A stretch of DNA of 64,000 nucleotides from positions 1-64,000 of the forward strand of contig CALYLX010000062.1 in NCBI GenBank assembly GCA_944990035.1, in the 5' to 3' direction. Positions within the stretch are counted from its first letter, which is position 1, and every line of letters starts with the position of its first letter. The position numbers and the translations under genes are program-made. Shown in pieces: positions 12,201 through 24,419 of the stretch. The notes under the pieces were generated by a model. The model had not been told where the DNA came from. It worked only from the letters and a program-made list of their open reading frames with translations, and ran no database searches. The DNA comes from Clitopilus passeckerianus. Lineage: Eukaryota; Basidiomycota; Agaricomycetes; Agaricales; Entolomataceae.

Positions 12201-13363
12201 AAAGTCACTCGCCTAAAGGGAAGAGGGGTCAGGCCTGGTCAAGAGCTGCGTAGGCGCGTAGCTTACAACAAGGGTATCGAGCTTAGGGAGGGGAACGCCA
12301 CGTCGAAAACTTCCTCGTAGAGTGGGAGTACCTCCTTTGTGACTTGAAGAGCAAATTTGGCCTGGTGGATATGATCCACAGTGGCTGGTGCAGAAGAGAG
12401 TCAGAATAATGCCAGGGTAAGCGTCATGGTCTACTGCATACCATATATACGGATAGGGATCGTTCGCTCGCGCAGCTTGACAAAGTCTTCAATATATTCG
12501 AATTGGCCGTTCGCGAATGCAACAAGGTAAGTTGACATTGGCGGTGTTTTATCGAACTTGGTAATCTTCCAATTTCCCTCCAGATTCTTGACAAAGGATG
12601 CCAGAGTCGCCTCGAGATCGGAACCAATTTCCGAGGAGCCTTCTCAAAGCTTGCGGACATGTTGCTCAGGTTCACAGTGTCTTCGCGAGAGATCATGGTT
12701 ATGTCGAAAGTTGCTTTGAGCAGGGGCTCATCCCAGCAAGGAAAGGCGACGCGAGCCGCAGTAGGCTACGATGTTCAAGGGTCATTTGAGCTGGACGAAA
12801 GCTACTAGAATACTCACCTCAAACTGAGTCAAGGCATAGAATTTCTCCTTGCCATCGACCTCATAAGACGACTTGTAGTACCCCATCATGCTGTTCGTGA
12901 GTTTTCCAGAGAAGTCAATGCCGAGGTCGGCCTTAGATCCAGCCGGAAGCGCTTTCGTGAACTCGCATGTAATGCGCTGCTGGCCTTCGTCAATGGACTG
13001 GCTGGTAGACTCGAGGCCATCAGGCACAGTTTCAGCGTAAAGTACGCTAGATAAATCTTCGTGTTTAAGAAATGAACACCAGGATAAAGGAGTGTTACGT
13101 ACACTTTCTTCACATCCAGATTGGCACAGTTGAATGTGATCGCCGAGGTTTCTTCCTCGACATTGAGCCTGATTGTGCCGTGAGTTTATGACCCTTATCA
13201 ATACGGTCATCTCAAAATGAAGCCTACTGTATCTTCACAGATCCACCGTATTCCAGGTTTTCCAAGTCAGTCTTAATGACCAGATCATAATGAGCAGGCT
13301 TGACGTTCGTCGGCAGACGGTACTTGTCTGAATCACCAGAGGATTTCCGGCCGGAACCGACAT
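9273..13363 (-). CDS. M1 family zinc aminopeptidase, tandem copy 1
   Basis: A many-exon gene, start codon at 13363-13361 and stop at 9275-9273. The exopeptidase signature GAMEN(WGLITGR) is near 12130-12145. The zinc site SHEVAHMW (HEXXH at 12023-12037) is followed after an intron by [10 protein letters not shown], which supplies the third zinc ligand. SYSKAAS carries the probable catalytic Tyr. An ERAP1-like helical C-terminal domain follows, ending in [20 protein letters not shown] and a short tail. This is the layout of puromycin-sensitive/Aap1-Ape2 cytosolic aminopeptidases, which trim N-terminal residues from peptides. One-base losses near 13345 and 12633 must be assumed. A 24-bp tandem duplication at 10738-10785 doubles a splice acceptor. 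The neighbour at 13713-17820 is a close paralog in the same orientation. Confidence 0.85.
10738..10785 (-). repeat. Perfect 24-bp tandem duplication spanning an intron acceptor
   Basis: The unit is repeated exactly (10738-10761 and 10762-10785) inside aminopeptidase copy 1. On the minus strand each unit contains ATTCCCAG followed by ATCGCGT, that is, an intron 3' end plus the first exon bases. The paralog has a single acceptor at the same place (AACAG before ATCGTGT). Using the upstream AG adds 24 nt, eight codons in frame, without a stop. Confidence 0.85.
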
Positions 13364-13712
13364 AATTTGGTAAGATCTTTAACAGATGAGAATTGACCGC
13401 TGAGGTACAGACAATGGCTGCGATGATGGTATTAAAGATAGGCTGGACGGCGAACTGATGCCACCTCCCGTGATATCTTTAATACAAAGCCTCAAACAAA
13501 GCTGGCCGAGAACGGTGACTACGAACGGTGCGGATTGTTCAGATGTCTATAAGGCTGACTGAGGATCCTCTGTACCCCATTCTGTTCATGATGGACATGG
13601 TCTAAGTCAACGTTCACGCGTCCAAGCCTTTCCACCAAGCTCGGGTACAGTAATTGCTGACGAAATTTAGATGCAGCACACGCATGTTATACAAGGCAAG
13701 AATTTCGACTCG

Positions 13713-16700
13713 TTATTGTAGTACGTCTGCAGCATGACCCGTCAAGGGCGACCTGGACTTGAGCCAAGCTTTCAGGTCGTCGGTAGACCGCTGGAACGCC
13801 TCCGAGTGAGTAACCAACATGATTCCAACCAAGTCATTCAAATGAACTGACCGCCACATAAGTTGCATTTGTACGGATAGCGTCTAAGGTTTGCTCTAAC
13901 GCCATGATGTATTCGGAAGTGTCCTTGCCCTGTTTGGGGGTATCGAGGTACGGCTTTTACGACCACATGCAAGCGGAGGGACTAACCTTGAAAAAACCCT
14001 CAATCTCGTCACAATCCTTAGTTGATGAGAGTTCCCCAAAACAATTCTTTGGTACGCTTAGTGGGCGATTCGAAAAACACCTGAAGAAATATGCACCTCC
14101 ACCAATTGCGTGAACGTGAAGGCCCCCTCAAATCGTTCGTACAGCTGAGAACTGATTCAAGAATGCTGGCGCCACCGAGAATGCATGAACCTACCCCATC
14201 GTAGTTGTCCATGAGATAGCGAGCAACTAATCGTCTAGTCTTGAAGTTTTTCTTGAGTCCCGAACAGAGATATATGACATCTTGGTCACGAGATTTCTCG
14301 GAGGAGATGAATTGAAGTGTCATTTGCTGGAGTTCTGGGATGTGGGTAGTACCCATTGCCGACCTTGGTGGAAACCACGTGTCCGAGTCAATTTCAATGG
14401 AGATCAGTAGTAACGAACAGCTCACAGTGCTGAGATTTGAGCCGTAGGTGTCTTGGGCTTCTCATAGACATCCACGACAGCATCATATTCTTCCTTTCGG
14501 CCGTGTTCAACAGCCTTTCAGTTTCCGGTTAGCTATTGCTCGGACAAAGACTTGAAATGACATTTAGTACCGTAGCAAAGATGGCCTTCTGAAGATCGGC
14601 TGTAATCCCGGAATCCTCCCTGTACTTCACGAAACGCGAAAAACGGCTCCTAAGCTCCTTAACGACTCTAAGAGCTTGTGAGCATACCAAGGAAGGTAAT
14701 TTTGGTCGTAATCGAACTACGAACTCTGGGGAGTTAGCCTCAGCGGCTTGGGTAACAGCCAGTGTTCTCAGGGAAACTGTGTCTGGCCCATCTTCGTCTT
14801 GATTCTCGTAGCCAAGTCTTTCTACCACAGGAACAAAAAATTCCTACAGGCAAATTGAATAAGTTATCCACCTAAGCAGCGCAATGTTACCTACTCGACG
14901 AAAAGCGTTCAAATGATCGACGATCTCTTCGTCTTCCCACCAAATTGATACCAGAGCCGACAGGGCTTCTGCAATTCCTGTCCAGACAAGACCTGATCAA
15001 GGGCGGTAGCGTTATCACGGATGAGAACCTTCAAAGATGAGAATGACAAACATTCTGTTTCGTTCCTGAGTCCATCTATGAAAGTGAGCGCACTGCTCAG
15101 TTTTGTAAGCCCAGCTTTCGAAAGAGCCATGACATCGAGCACAAGTCCAGCACGGTCGTCAGGGCCGAGAATGCCCTGACCCGCAGGTTTGGCCGCCTCC
15201 TTCGCGAGCTTGGAGAGGTGATCCGCGGTGTAAAGGACACGATCTGTTCGTAAAGGTGTTTAGCACGATGGGAAGAGCTCGTGAATGACATAACTTACAG
15301 ACACCTGATGTGCCGCTTTTCAGCTTGTAAGGCTTACTGGTATCAAGCTCAAATATCTGTTCCCGTTCCATGAGCAAGGCCTTCCTGTCAATGGTAGGTT
15401 TACCATCCTTTCCGACCGAAAGAATACTCAAAGGAATGTTCCTGGAAACAATTCAACCACTGAGAGGCTGAGAAATAAGAGCAGGAGATGCCCACCAGAT
15501 AGTTTGATTGTCCTTGTCACTAGCCATACCAGTTTCTAGGAAGCGATCTTGACGGACTTTAATACCAGTCTCGGTCTCAGTAACTGTTACTACTGGGAAA
15601 CCTGTCTGTTGCAGGTAGTTGAGGTTTTTGACTGAATAACGATAACTAACTTACATCACATACCTTCTCGATCCAATTAGTCATGAGTCCGGTGATATCC
15701 TCACCAGTAGCCTTGGCGATTCCGTTCCAGAGGTCTTTAGTGACGGTGTTACCGTATAGTTTCTCCTTGAGGTACAATGAAACCCCTTTCAAGAAGAGCT
15801 CCTCACCCACATACTTGGAAAGCATGCGGAGGACTGGAATAATATTCGTTGACGATTCTAATGCATCAAGTGCTTGAAGCCTCACCCGACGCAGCTTTCG
15901 AGTAAGACAAATCATCGAATATCTGTCATCGTGTTAACGGATGCTGGAAAGGAGGGCTGAGGGCGGTTACCTGGTTAATGTCATTGGCGTCGAGGCAGGC
16001 CACCTCGATCGGATGAGAAGAGACTTTGGCGTCAAGAGTAAGGGCCTCGTTGAGATGATCGAAGATGAAGGAAGAGTTGGCTTTCCATTCGGGGAATATT
16101 CTGCAAGGGCCAAGCTACGTTAGCCTCAGCGTTCATAACATACCGCGAGAGAATGGCCCAACTTGTCTACGGGACGAATATGTTAGACACTCAATCAGAG
16201 CAGGCATCGTTCGCAAATGCTCTACCTGACATGATCACTTCTCCCACCTAAGCGACGAATTAGTCGAAAGTCATTTCAGTAGTGCAGGACCGACCAGTGT
16301 AGCAAAACCTGAAGAATGGAAATTGTTAACTTCACAATTTCACAGAACTACGAATAACAACGGCTGACCTTCGTTAAGGTATAGGTTATCCCACCATTCC
16401 ATCGTGGCGATATTACCGAACCTGTCATGATCAACGATTATGAGATTGAGAGCTTTCAAATGGAACTAGAAAATTACGCACCACATATGAGCAACTTCAT
16501 GGCTGATTGTTGCTGCGACTAATTGCTTTGCGGACAAATCGGAGTCCTCAGGGTCAAGCAGTAGGGCGTTTGTACGACCAGTAATCAGGCCCCAATTTTC
16601 CATGGCACCTTCAATCGGATGTCAATTTACGCTCAACAAACTATCAATAAAAATAAATACCTTCTTCGAAGTCAGTTACCTAGATGGAAGAGTGTGAACT

Positions 16701-17820
16701 TAGAAGATGGATACATAATGGACAACCTACAACGAGGGTATCGAGCTTGGGAAGAGGAAGGTGACGTCGAAAACTTCCTCATAGAGTGGAAGCACACTCT
16801 TCTTGACCTGAAGAGCGAACTCGGTTTGATGAATGAGATCTGATGTAGCTAGAACGATAGTAGTTCAGCGTTCCCCCAAAGTTGCACTCGAAATTATGTA
16901 CATACCATATATACGAATTGGAATTGTTCGCTCGCGCAGCTTACCCAGTCTTCAATATAGTCGAAATGGCCATTCGCATACGCAACAACGTACGTTGACA
17001 TCGGAGGCGTTGTCTCGAAATAGTGACCTTCCAATTGCCCTCCAGGTCCTCAAGAAGAGGCGCCAAATTTGCATCGTGATCAGAGCCCAGCTCCAAGGCA
17101 GCCTTCTCGAAACTTGAAGACATGTTGCTCAGTTAATAGTGTTCTCCCGAGAGATCATAGTGATACCAAAGGTTGCTTTGAGTGAAGGCTCGTCCCAGCA
17201 AGGAAAGGCTTCACGAGCGGAGGTAGGCTAAGATAAAGCGTGGATCGTCTGGGTTGGTGAGAGACTCGTGATACTCTTACCTCGAACTGTGTTAATGCAT
17301 AGAACTTCTTGCCATCCACCTCGTATGAGGACCTGTAGTACCCCAGCATGCTCCCAGTCAGCTCGCTAGAGAAATTCATAGAGAGCTCAGCCTGAGATCC
17401 AGCCGGAAGGACCTTTTCAAACTCGCAGGTAATCCGCTGACCATCCTCGTCGATGGACTGACTAGTAGGCTCGAGGCCGTTGGGAAAATCCTCGTTACAA
17501 AGCGTGCTGGACAAGAATTAGCCTTGATAATCGGAATATGGGTGAAGGAAGTCACGTACATTCCTTCCAGATCCAGGTTGGCACAATTGAATGTTATGGA
17601 GGACGTTTCTTCGTTGACAGTAAGCCTATTATGCCCTCCATTAATGACTTTTATCACCGCAGAAACCTTGGAGTAGGGCATACTTTACTTTCACGTATCC
17701 GCAGTATTCCAGTTTCTCTAAATCCGTCTTAATGACCAGATCATAGTGAGTAGGCTTGACATTCGTCGGTAGGCGGTACTTGTCCAAGTCGCCGGGAGAA
17801 ATCTGAGCGGAAGCTGACAT
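13713..17820 (-). CDS. M1 family zinc aminopeptidase, tandem copy 2
   Basis: Starts at 17820 with [20 protein letters not shown] and ends near 13713. Domain order is the same as copy 1: [13 protein letters not shown] in the N-terminal domain, GAMEN near 16594-16608, the zinc site SHEVAHMW (HEXXH at 16487-16501), YSKAAS followed by [14 protein letters not shown], and the C-terminal helical domain with [17 protein letters not shown]. All catalytic residues I can see are kept. Frame breaks near 17132, 17019 and 16942 are each cured by one base, and copy 1 shows the intact reading ([25 protein letters not shown]). This suggests sequence errors rather than decay. The extreme C-terminus is less certain: it extends about ten residues past the copy 1 stop because of an indel near 13755. 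The two genes arose by tandem duplication; intron positions largely match. Confidence 0.83.
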
Positions 17821-18431
17821 TGTACAGTATTCTGTTAAGCAGGTAAGCAATGAACAAAAGATGAGCTGTGGGTAGATAAAAAGCGGATGGGCTGCGCCGT
17901 TGGTTTGCGGTAAATAAAGCCCATGGCGAATCGCTCTCGTGATAACTGCAACTCAAGGTAAGCCGAATAAGGCTGGGAAGCAGCTATTTCTGTGCCAGCT
18001 CTCAAATAATTGTGACCCTATTGGCCCCATACCATAGCTTGGCAGTGACTGAGGAGATGTGCTGTAGAACCGCATAAATCCTGGACGTTCAAGCAGTGTG
18101 AATATGTGAAAGCCTCCGGTATAAATCTCATCAGAGGAGGTCAGAAGGTGCGAATTTGCGTAACGATATGGAGCAATAGGCCTTAAGCCGCCCGATGTCA
18201 TGGGTTGAGCTTGCCACAAAGTCAAAATCACGGCGTGTGGGTGACATAAAAACCTTGACTTAGGGGTGTCAGGGAGGAGGCCAGTTTATCCTTGTTGACG
18301 CGCTTCAGGATTGTAGGATAGGCAATTCGGGGGACAAGGCCGACAGTACAAACGGCTGGTCTGCTTGAGGGGAGAATGTGTAAACTTTCAACGAAAGCAA
18401 TTTGTATATGGTAGGCTTCCTCAAGACTACA

Positions 18432-20050
18432 TCAAGACCAGACTTTACTCCAAGCCGTGACCGCATCCTCTTTATCAACACCCAAGGTATTCCAAACTTC
18501 CACAGCCAACTTCTTCTCCGCCTTGCTCATGAACAGCAACACCGTCTCGAACCTCTTTACCTCACCGAAACTCTGCATGTACTCTTTGATCAACTTTGCT
18601 TGGACTCCCGACGAGCCTGCCGCAAGGAGGACTTCCTTGAAAAGAGTGAGGATGGAGACTAGAAGGGACGTTTCAAGGGACGTTTGGAAGAGTGAAGGGA
18701 ATCTTGATGATGGAATTGTCTGCACATAGTGATAAGGAAGTTATTGTGGGCAATTGCCAAAGGAGAAAAGAGCTGCACTAACCGTAATCAAAGCCCACCG
18801 ATCCTCAGAGATGGGTCTACTTTCCCAGCTCCTCGAAAAATCGAACAACGTCAGGGGTCTTCCTGACCCTGAAGAAGTCAGCGGAAAGAGTGTCGAATCA
18901 CCTCCCTCCTCTACCTTTAACACATTCACAGACTTCTTGCCCTTAGCGTCTGTACTAGAGGCGGAACTAGGGGATGGGCTCTCCCTGGTAGGAAATATGG
19001 TGTTCTGCCCAGATGCACGGAAAATCCCACCACCGACACGACTTGGCCGTGCAGTTTCGCGGGTTGTTTTGGCATCTTTGAATGTGCGAGGCTGTTCCGG
19101 TTGCGGGGAGGTGGGTACTGTGGCTGCCGGGGTGGTAGGTGTTGGCGGGGAAGTTGGGGTAGCGGAAGGAGGGGCGGCAGGTTTGGGAGCAGCTGTTTGG
19201 GTAGTAGAAGCTGGCGTAGTATCTGACTTATTGAGGGACCGTGTAGACACTGGTTTTAGCGACTCTTCTGCCCTAGACGCAGGTTTGGGACCCGGAGAAG
19301 CTGGCTTGCTTTCGGGCTTTGGGGCAGACGCAGAGGAAGGGTTGATTCTATTATCTCTATTGGCACACGCCGTCTCTTTGGTACATTCGCAGGAGGTGGG
19401 GAAACGGAAATGGGTTTTGCTGGAGCCTAAGTGATCTGCCTTAAGCACTTCGGTGGACGAAAAGTAAGAGAAGATTGCACCTTCTGTTTCCTCCTCACGA
19501 GAAGGCTCTCTAGCTTCTTGATCTCTTCAGAGATTGCAGCGTTTGAAGGCTCGCGTTTGATGCCTTGCTTGAGGTCTGTTCGTCTATGTGAGTTTACACG
19601 TCCTAGTGGCAGGGAGAACGAGATAAGTACCTGAGAGGGCATCATCCAATTTTCCCAACGATGATCTTGCTTGACCACGTCTAAAGAGTGCTTTTGCATT
19701 CAATGCATTTAGGGCAAGGACAGTCGAGCAGTCCCGCTCAGCGTCTTCATATCTGAATTCGAGGAACAATCAGCTTAGTTCATGTGATTGTTGACGATAA
19801 AAGTGTGAGGGAGCAGAAGTCGCAGAACGTACTTGCCTAGCTTAAGGTATGCAGCGGCTCTATTCAGTGGAAATGTGTGGTCGTTTCGGTCTGCAACTAT
19901 TGCAGCAGAATAATGACCGATTGCTGTGGGATAATCGGCGGCTTTGAAGGCTGCATTTCCCTGTAGAATGAACACATTGAGAATTATCTCGTTTCCTGAT
20001 GGAATCCAACCAACCTTTTCCTTTTCTGCTTGTGCTTTTGTGTTTGCCAT
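18432..20050 (-). CDS. RPAP3/Spag1-like TPR cochaperone of the R2TP complex
   Basis: Five or more exons from ATG at 20050 to the stop at 18432. The first half is a three-repeat TPR domain (GNAAFKAADYPTAIGHYSAAI; NRAAAYLKLGKYEDAERDC; ALFRRGQARSSLGKLDDAL), the kind that clamps the C-terminal MEEVD of Hsp90. A Pro/Ser/Thr-rich linker follows. The C-terminal domain has LTLFDFSRSWES, EDRWALI, FPSLFQTSLETSLLVSIL, EYMQSFGEVKRF and VLLFMSKAEKK, the RPAP3-C (Monad) fold. Such proteins work with Pih1 and the Rvb1/2 ATPases to assemble RNA polymerases, snoRNPs and PIKK kinases. One A appears missing near 19345; restoring it joins a VPKRRRVPIEIIE segment to the linker. Domain identity is strong; orthology to RPAP3 rather than another Spag1-type protein is likely. 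Confidence 0.82.
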
Positions 20051-20479
20051 GTTTTCAGGAGGTACGGTAGTTGAAGAACGTTGGGTCTGAAGGTGGTGGC
20101 AGAGGAAAAGCGCAGAAATACCGATTACGTGATCGGCGTGTCTTGGAAAGTAGCGGTGGCGCAGTTGGAACTACGTCGGAATCTCCGTGAGACGCGTCGA
20201 CGCCTCAACCACTTGATGGTAAACAAGGCCATTCTTCAAACGACATTGAGCATTGGTATAAATTCACATAAGACACGGTCGTAAGAAAAAATTGTTCCTA
20301 TATCAGTCATTGAAATGGTGTGGCGCTAGAGACTAAGAGAGACTCGAGAAGTAATCACACATTCTCTATCGACCCCGAAAGCCAGGTTATTCAAGAGGCT
20401 CAGGATATTAAGATACAGAAACTATGTATATCACTGGCCTGATAAGTTACGAATAGTCACCCTGAGGAGACAATGTCAT

Positions 20480-21358
20480 TTAGACCCCCTCCAGAATACG
20501 CGTCCAGTGGCCTTGTGCCAGTGCCTTGAAAGCGAGGAAGCGCTTCAGGGCAAGCTTTCTGTACTCTACGTCCTCCATCCCAGTCCTGGCGCGTATGGTG
20601 TGCATGGGTACAGTCACACACCGAAAGACCCGTGTTTGGGTAGCGAGATACTGGCCAGTAATGACAGCATTGCTCAGCTCTGTGGTAACCGGGACTAGAT
20701 AGAAGGTAGGGCGGGTACCGCTCATCGTGATACAAGGGATGGTCGTGTCATCCAGGGGATCGAGGCCACGGGCTATTCGTTTTGCGTTGTTGAATTGAAA
20801 AGCTGCTATGGCCTGGGCGACGACTCGAGATTCTGCTGTAGTCTTGTTTGCAAGGCTCCCATCCTCAATGAGCACCAAGAGGACAAAGGTAGGACGGTGA
20901 AGAAGACACACGTCCGTCCGAGCGACGCGGTTGGCATCGCCGCAGATGATGAGAGGAATAGTGTGATGTGCGCACAGAATGTTGCGATGATTGCTGAAGC
21001 CCAGAAGCTTCAGCGTCTCCCGGGCAAAGTCGTTAATGAGACACTCTTGGGTGGCTCTGGCGGCTAAATCAAGGTAGCCGAGATATCCGGCAGCGAATTT
21101 AGAAAGGCCAGGATTGTCGTCGTCAGGGGGAGAGTTGAGAATGGCCGAATCGATGTGGTCGAGCGATGGGTCTGGGGTTGGGAAGAACTGGCCTGGTGGA
21201 ACAGATGATATGGTGATGTTGTACCCGATGAGCTCGTTGGCGGTCCAGTCATTTCCCGACCTGGCAGACCGAATGACATTAGCCATAGAAGTGTGGAACT
21301 CTGAATCAATGGAGTGAACGACTTTTAGGATGTGTAATGACCAGGCGAAGGTCCTCAT
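20480..21358 (-). CDS. Conserved basidiomycete protein of unknown function
   Basis: A single long open frame of 292 codons. I recognise the general pattern from Agaricomycete proteomes but know no assigned function. Visible blocks are VIRSARSGNDWTANEL near the start, AARATQECLINDFA, a LLHRPTFVLLVLIEDG strand followed by AQAIAAFQFNN, IPCITMSGTRPTFYLVPVT, and TAVITGQY-like sequence near the end. The alternation of a strand with an acidic residue and a helix resembles some restriction-endonuclease-like folds, but that is only a guess, and the usual ExK signature is not clear. There is no signal peptide or membrane segment. An upstream ATG at 21404 opens a different frame and could be a first exon, so the true start is unsettled. 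Confidence 0.6.
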   Translation of the reverse strand: MRTFAWSLHILKVVHSIDSEFHTSMANVIRSARSGNDWTANELIGYNITISSVPPGQFFPTPDPSLDHIDSAILNSPPDDDNPGLSKFAAGYLGYLDLAARATQECLINDFARETLKLLGFSNHRNILCAHHTIPLIICGDANRVARTDVCLLHRPTFVLLVLIEDGSLANKTTAESRVVAQAIAAFQFNNAKRIARGLDPLDDTTIPCITMSGTRPTFYLVPVTTELSNAVITGQYLATQTRVFRCVTVPMHTIRARTGMEDVEYRKLALKRFLAFKALAQGHWTRILEGV

Positions 21359-21824
21359 TTGGATGAATGCTATTGACGCGTTGTTTGGTCTTGATGGACG
21401 CCATACTTATAAAGTGGCGTAGTATGCTAATCTCGAAATAATGCAATTGTTTTGGGGCCAGTTGTATCAATAACCTTTCTCAGCTACCTAGTTATTACAG
21501 ATTCGGTACAGAACTTCGTGAAATATGAACTCGAATAGAATAATTGAATGGCAACGAAAATATACGATATTCATACTGATATTCTGTAGTTAAGAGGAAG
21601 AATAAGCAACGTATAATGTTACCATAGGCAAGCATGTAAAAGTCTCAAAAAGTTGGAGTATATGATATACGACAAAGAAAACATAGGGACGAAGAGATCA
21701 CGTCCGGAAAAGGAATTTGATCAAATATGAAAGACCAACAATTGTACGGTCAAAGTACACTATGAAATTCAACAGAACTGCCTTCATTACACCCTTTGAA
21801 ATTCGAGTACTACTGCTGGGACGC

Positions 21825-23905
21825 CTACAAGTTTGTCCGGATGACATATGTTAAGTTGTAATACTTTTGATCATTCAGAGTTCCAATGCCATAGTTGAAG
21901 GACCGCAGCGTGTCACCCGCTGTAGGAACACTCCCAGATATCTTCAACCTGAGACCTGGAAGGTCATACGAGTAGTTCGTTTCGGCACTGAGAAAGTTAG
22001 ATGGCAGCGACAAGCCACTAATCCCAGATATGAGAAGTGTCATGATATTAGACGTGCCATCCGAGAGCTTCGGAAAAGCCTGAGAAGGTGGATACGACAC
22101 TGTTAGATTGGTCGATGAGGCAACGGACGAGATCGTCCGCGAGGTGGAGTAGTGCTGTCAAGGTTCCGCGTCAATACCCAGTGATTCAGCAGAAAGAGAG
22201 AATTACCGAGATCCACCCAGTCTCGCCCTCGCCTGCTTCCCAGAGAATTACCGCTGGAACGTGCTGACCAGGATTGATAGCCGCACCCCCAACGACGTTG
22301 CTGTCGATCTGCATCCCGCCCACACTCAGACCGGGTTCATTCCAGGAAGTGTAGTTTCTTGGCACAGAGAGGGAGTCGAACGGTGGGGAGACTGCTTGGG
22401 TTTGGTAGGAGCAGCCCTGGGAATTGTTGAATTGGGTAAGCTGGGAGAGAATAGCTTTGGGAACATATGGGTCATGAAACTTGGCGGTGAGTGGGGTGCT
22501 TCAGGGGACGAATGATCACTTCGCAGAAATTTAGAGAAGGGAGGAGAGGCGTACAGCGCGATGATAGTGCCATCCCCGTAATGAGCACTTCCAACAAGAG
22601 GGAGCGGGAGTGGCGCAGTATCGTCACTGAGACCTCCAATAAGGCCAGTAACCTGGACGCCTAGGATGCCAAGATAGTCTTTCTGGTGATACAAGCATTG
22701 CTTAGTGGACCATTTTCGATAAAGGGGAGGTGAGAGTCAACATACGAGGCTAAATCCATACGATCTATCCCACGGACCACCTAGTGTCCTCAGACTCGGG
22801 TTCCACAAAGCACCAATGGCCTTCCAAGTTTGAGTGATGATATCGGGTGCACGTTGAACAATTGCAGAGCCCTTAGGCATGTATCCCCACAGGGAGAGTG
22901 CGTAGAGGGAGACACCCGTATATGTTCCAGTGTTGAACTATTTTGAACTATATCTCGTACAGATTAGGTGGAAGGGGGCGGGCGGGACATACCTCACTCA
23001 AAGACCCATAGCGGTCGAACTCGGTAATTGCTTGACGAGCCCACTCATTTCCCCAGTATGTCATGTTGGCATCTGAAGCCATATGCCCCACATATGTGGC
23101 TGCCATGACTCGCATGTACCAGGGATTCGAGTATACGGGCCGTACTAGATGCCAAACACCAGTTTCAATAAGATTCAGGGTTGCCACAATGAAGAGAAGA
23201 CGTACAATTATCTCCATCCACGCCGCCTACCCTCTAACCGTCTCCGATAGTCGCATTATACATGCTCTCCTTCATAAGCTCGAGAAGTCCCGGTTCTAAC
23301 AGGTGCTGAAACTCCTCCATTGCGATAATCCAAGATGTGCATACGAATAACCCTTGATTTAGGTTGTATGATCCATAAGGCTGGGGTGGATAGACGTCCC
23401 CTGGGTCCGGGGCCGTGGGCGCATTCTTGAAGGTTCCGAACCAGAGTTTGGTGGGGTCTGTGTACTGTTGCTTAATCCTACGCAAGGGGGCAGAAGAGAG
23501 GGGATATAAATAGATTTTTAATGAGAGACGGTAGGCAAACCTACACGTTGTGGATGATCTGACTCGCTGTCTTGACGTCGTCGTCTCTATTTCGAGCTAG
23601 CAGACCGACGGCGTACCAGGATGAGTAACGAGGCGAACCAAACTGAGGGTGTAACATGAGCGTTGACAGAGAAGGAACGCGGGGTAAGGAAAATTCCTGA
23701 CCAGGAATGGCTTTCTGAAGTTGCTGTCGAGCCCGGTCATACCGTACTCGAACAACTGCCGTTGGTTCTTGGAAAGACCGTCGAGATATTTCTCCACATG
23801 GAGCGCACCTCCGTCGGGCACTTTGATGGTAGGATCGGCAAAAGCAGTGAGAAAGCGAGAGGAAGCCCAGAGGAGAAGGACATAGAGACAGAACGCCTGT
23901 AGCAT
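21825..23905 (-). CDS. Secreted conserved protein of unknown function
   Basis: Begins with a clear signal peptide (MLQAFCLYVLLLWASSRFLTAFA) and continues over several exons to a stop at 21825. Blocks include GSPRYSSWYAVGLLARN, LWFGTFKNAP, YNLNQGLFVCTSWII, NPWYMRVMAATYVGHMASD, FNTGTYTGVSLYALSLWGYMPKGS, TLGGPWDRSYGFSLDYLGILG, PPFDSLSVPRNYTSWNEPGL and a Thr/Ser/Asn-rich C-terminal beta-like region. The alternation of aromatic-rich helices suggests an (alpha/alpha) barrel with a C-terminal beta domain. It looks like an extracellular enzyme, but I see no catalytic signature that I can name. One base, probably a C, is missing near 23717. Many fungi carry such proteins without assigned activity. Confidence 0.65.
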
Positions 23906-24419
23906 CCTGCCTACTCGAGTTCAAGGCAAAGTTCAAGGGCTAATATTTGCCTTAACGATATAGCAAACGAAGACTTCCGTTCCATCATCTGCAGGTTTTT
24001 ATGTATCCAAACGAGTGCATAGGTTTCCATGCTTACAACCCCTGTTGAGCGGGCCGGTCGAGAGAACGTGATTGTGGTGAAGAGAGAGCCCGAAAGAACC
24101 TGATGACTGTTCCTTCGTAGTCCAGGTCAAGTGACATCAATGATCTTCATCTCCTCAATCTCGATTAGCCTGAAGCCAGGTTCAAGCCAAGCTGTGGCTC
24201 AGGGAGCTAATGGTTGCCTGAAAATCATGCGGAACCAAAATGCAGGAAAGGGGGCTGTGTATCCAATCCTGCAAGTACGGTATCGTAAGGAATGTAAGTA
24301 GGTCAAGTAGTACTCATGACCGGGTAAAAGGCTATTCCGATAAATTAGAGTGCAGCATTAATTAAATAAGCAAGGTATAGTATACACTCGAAGTTTGTTC
24401 ATCAAAGCGTGGAGACACG

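Noticed and set aside
18754..19434. 226-codon open frame on the plus strand
   Set aside because: It is antisense to the Pro/Ser/Thr-rich linker of the RPAP3-like gene, where biased codons leave the opposite strand open.
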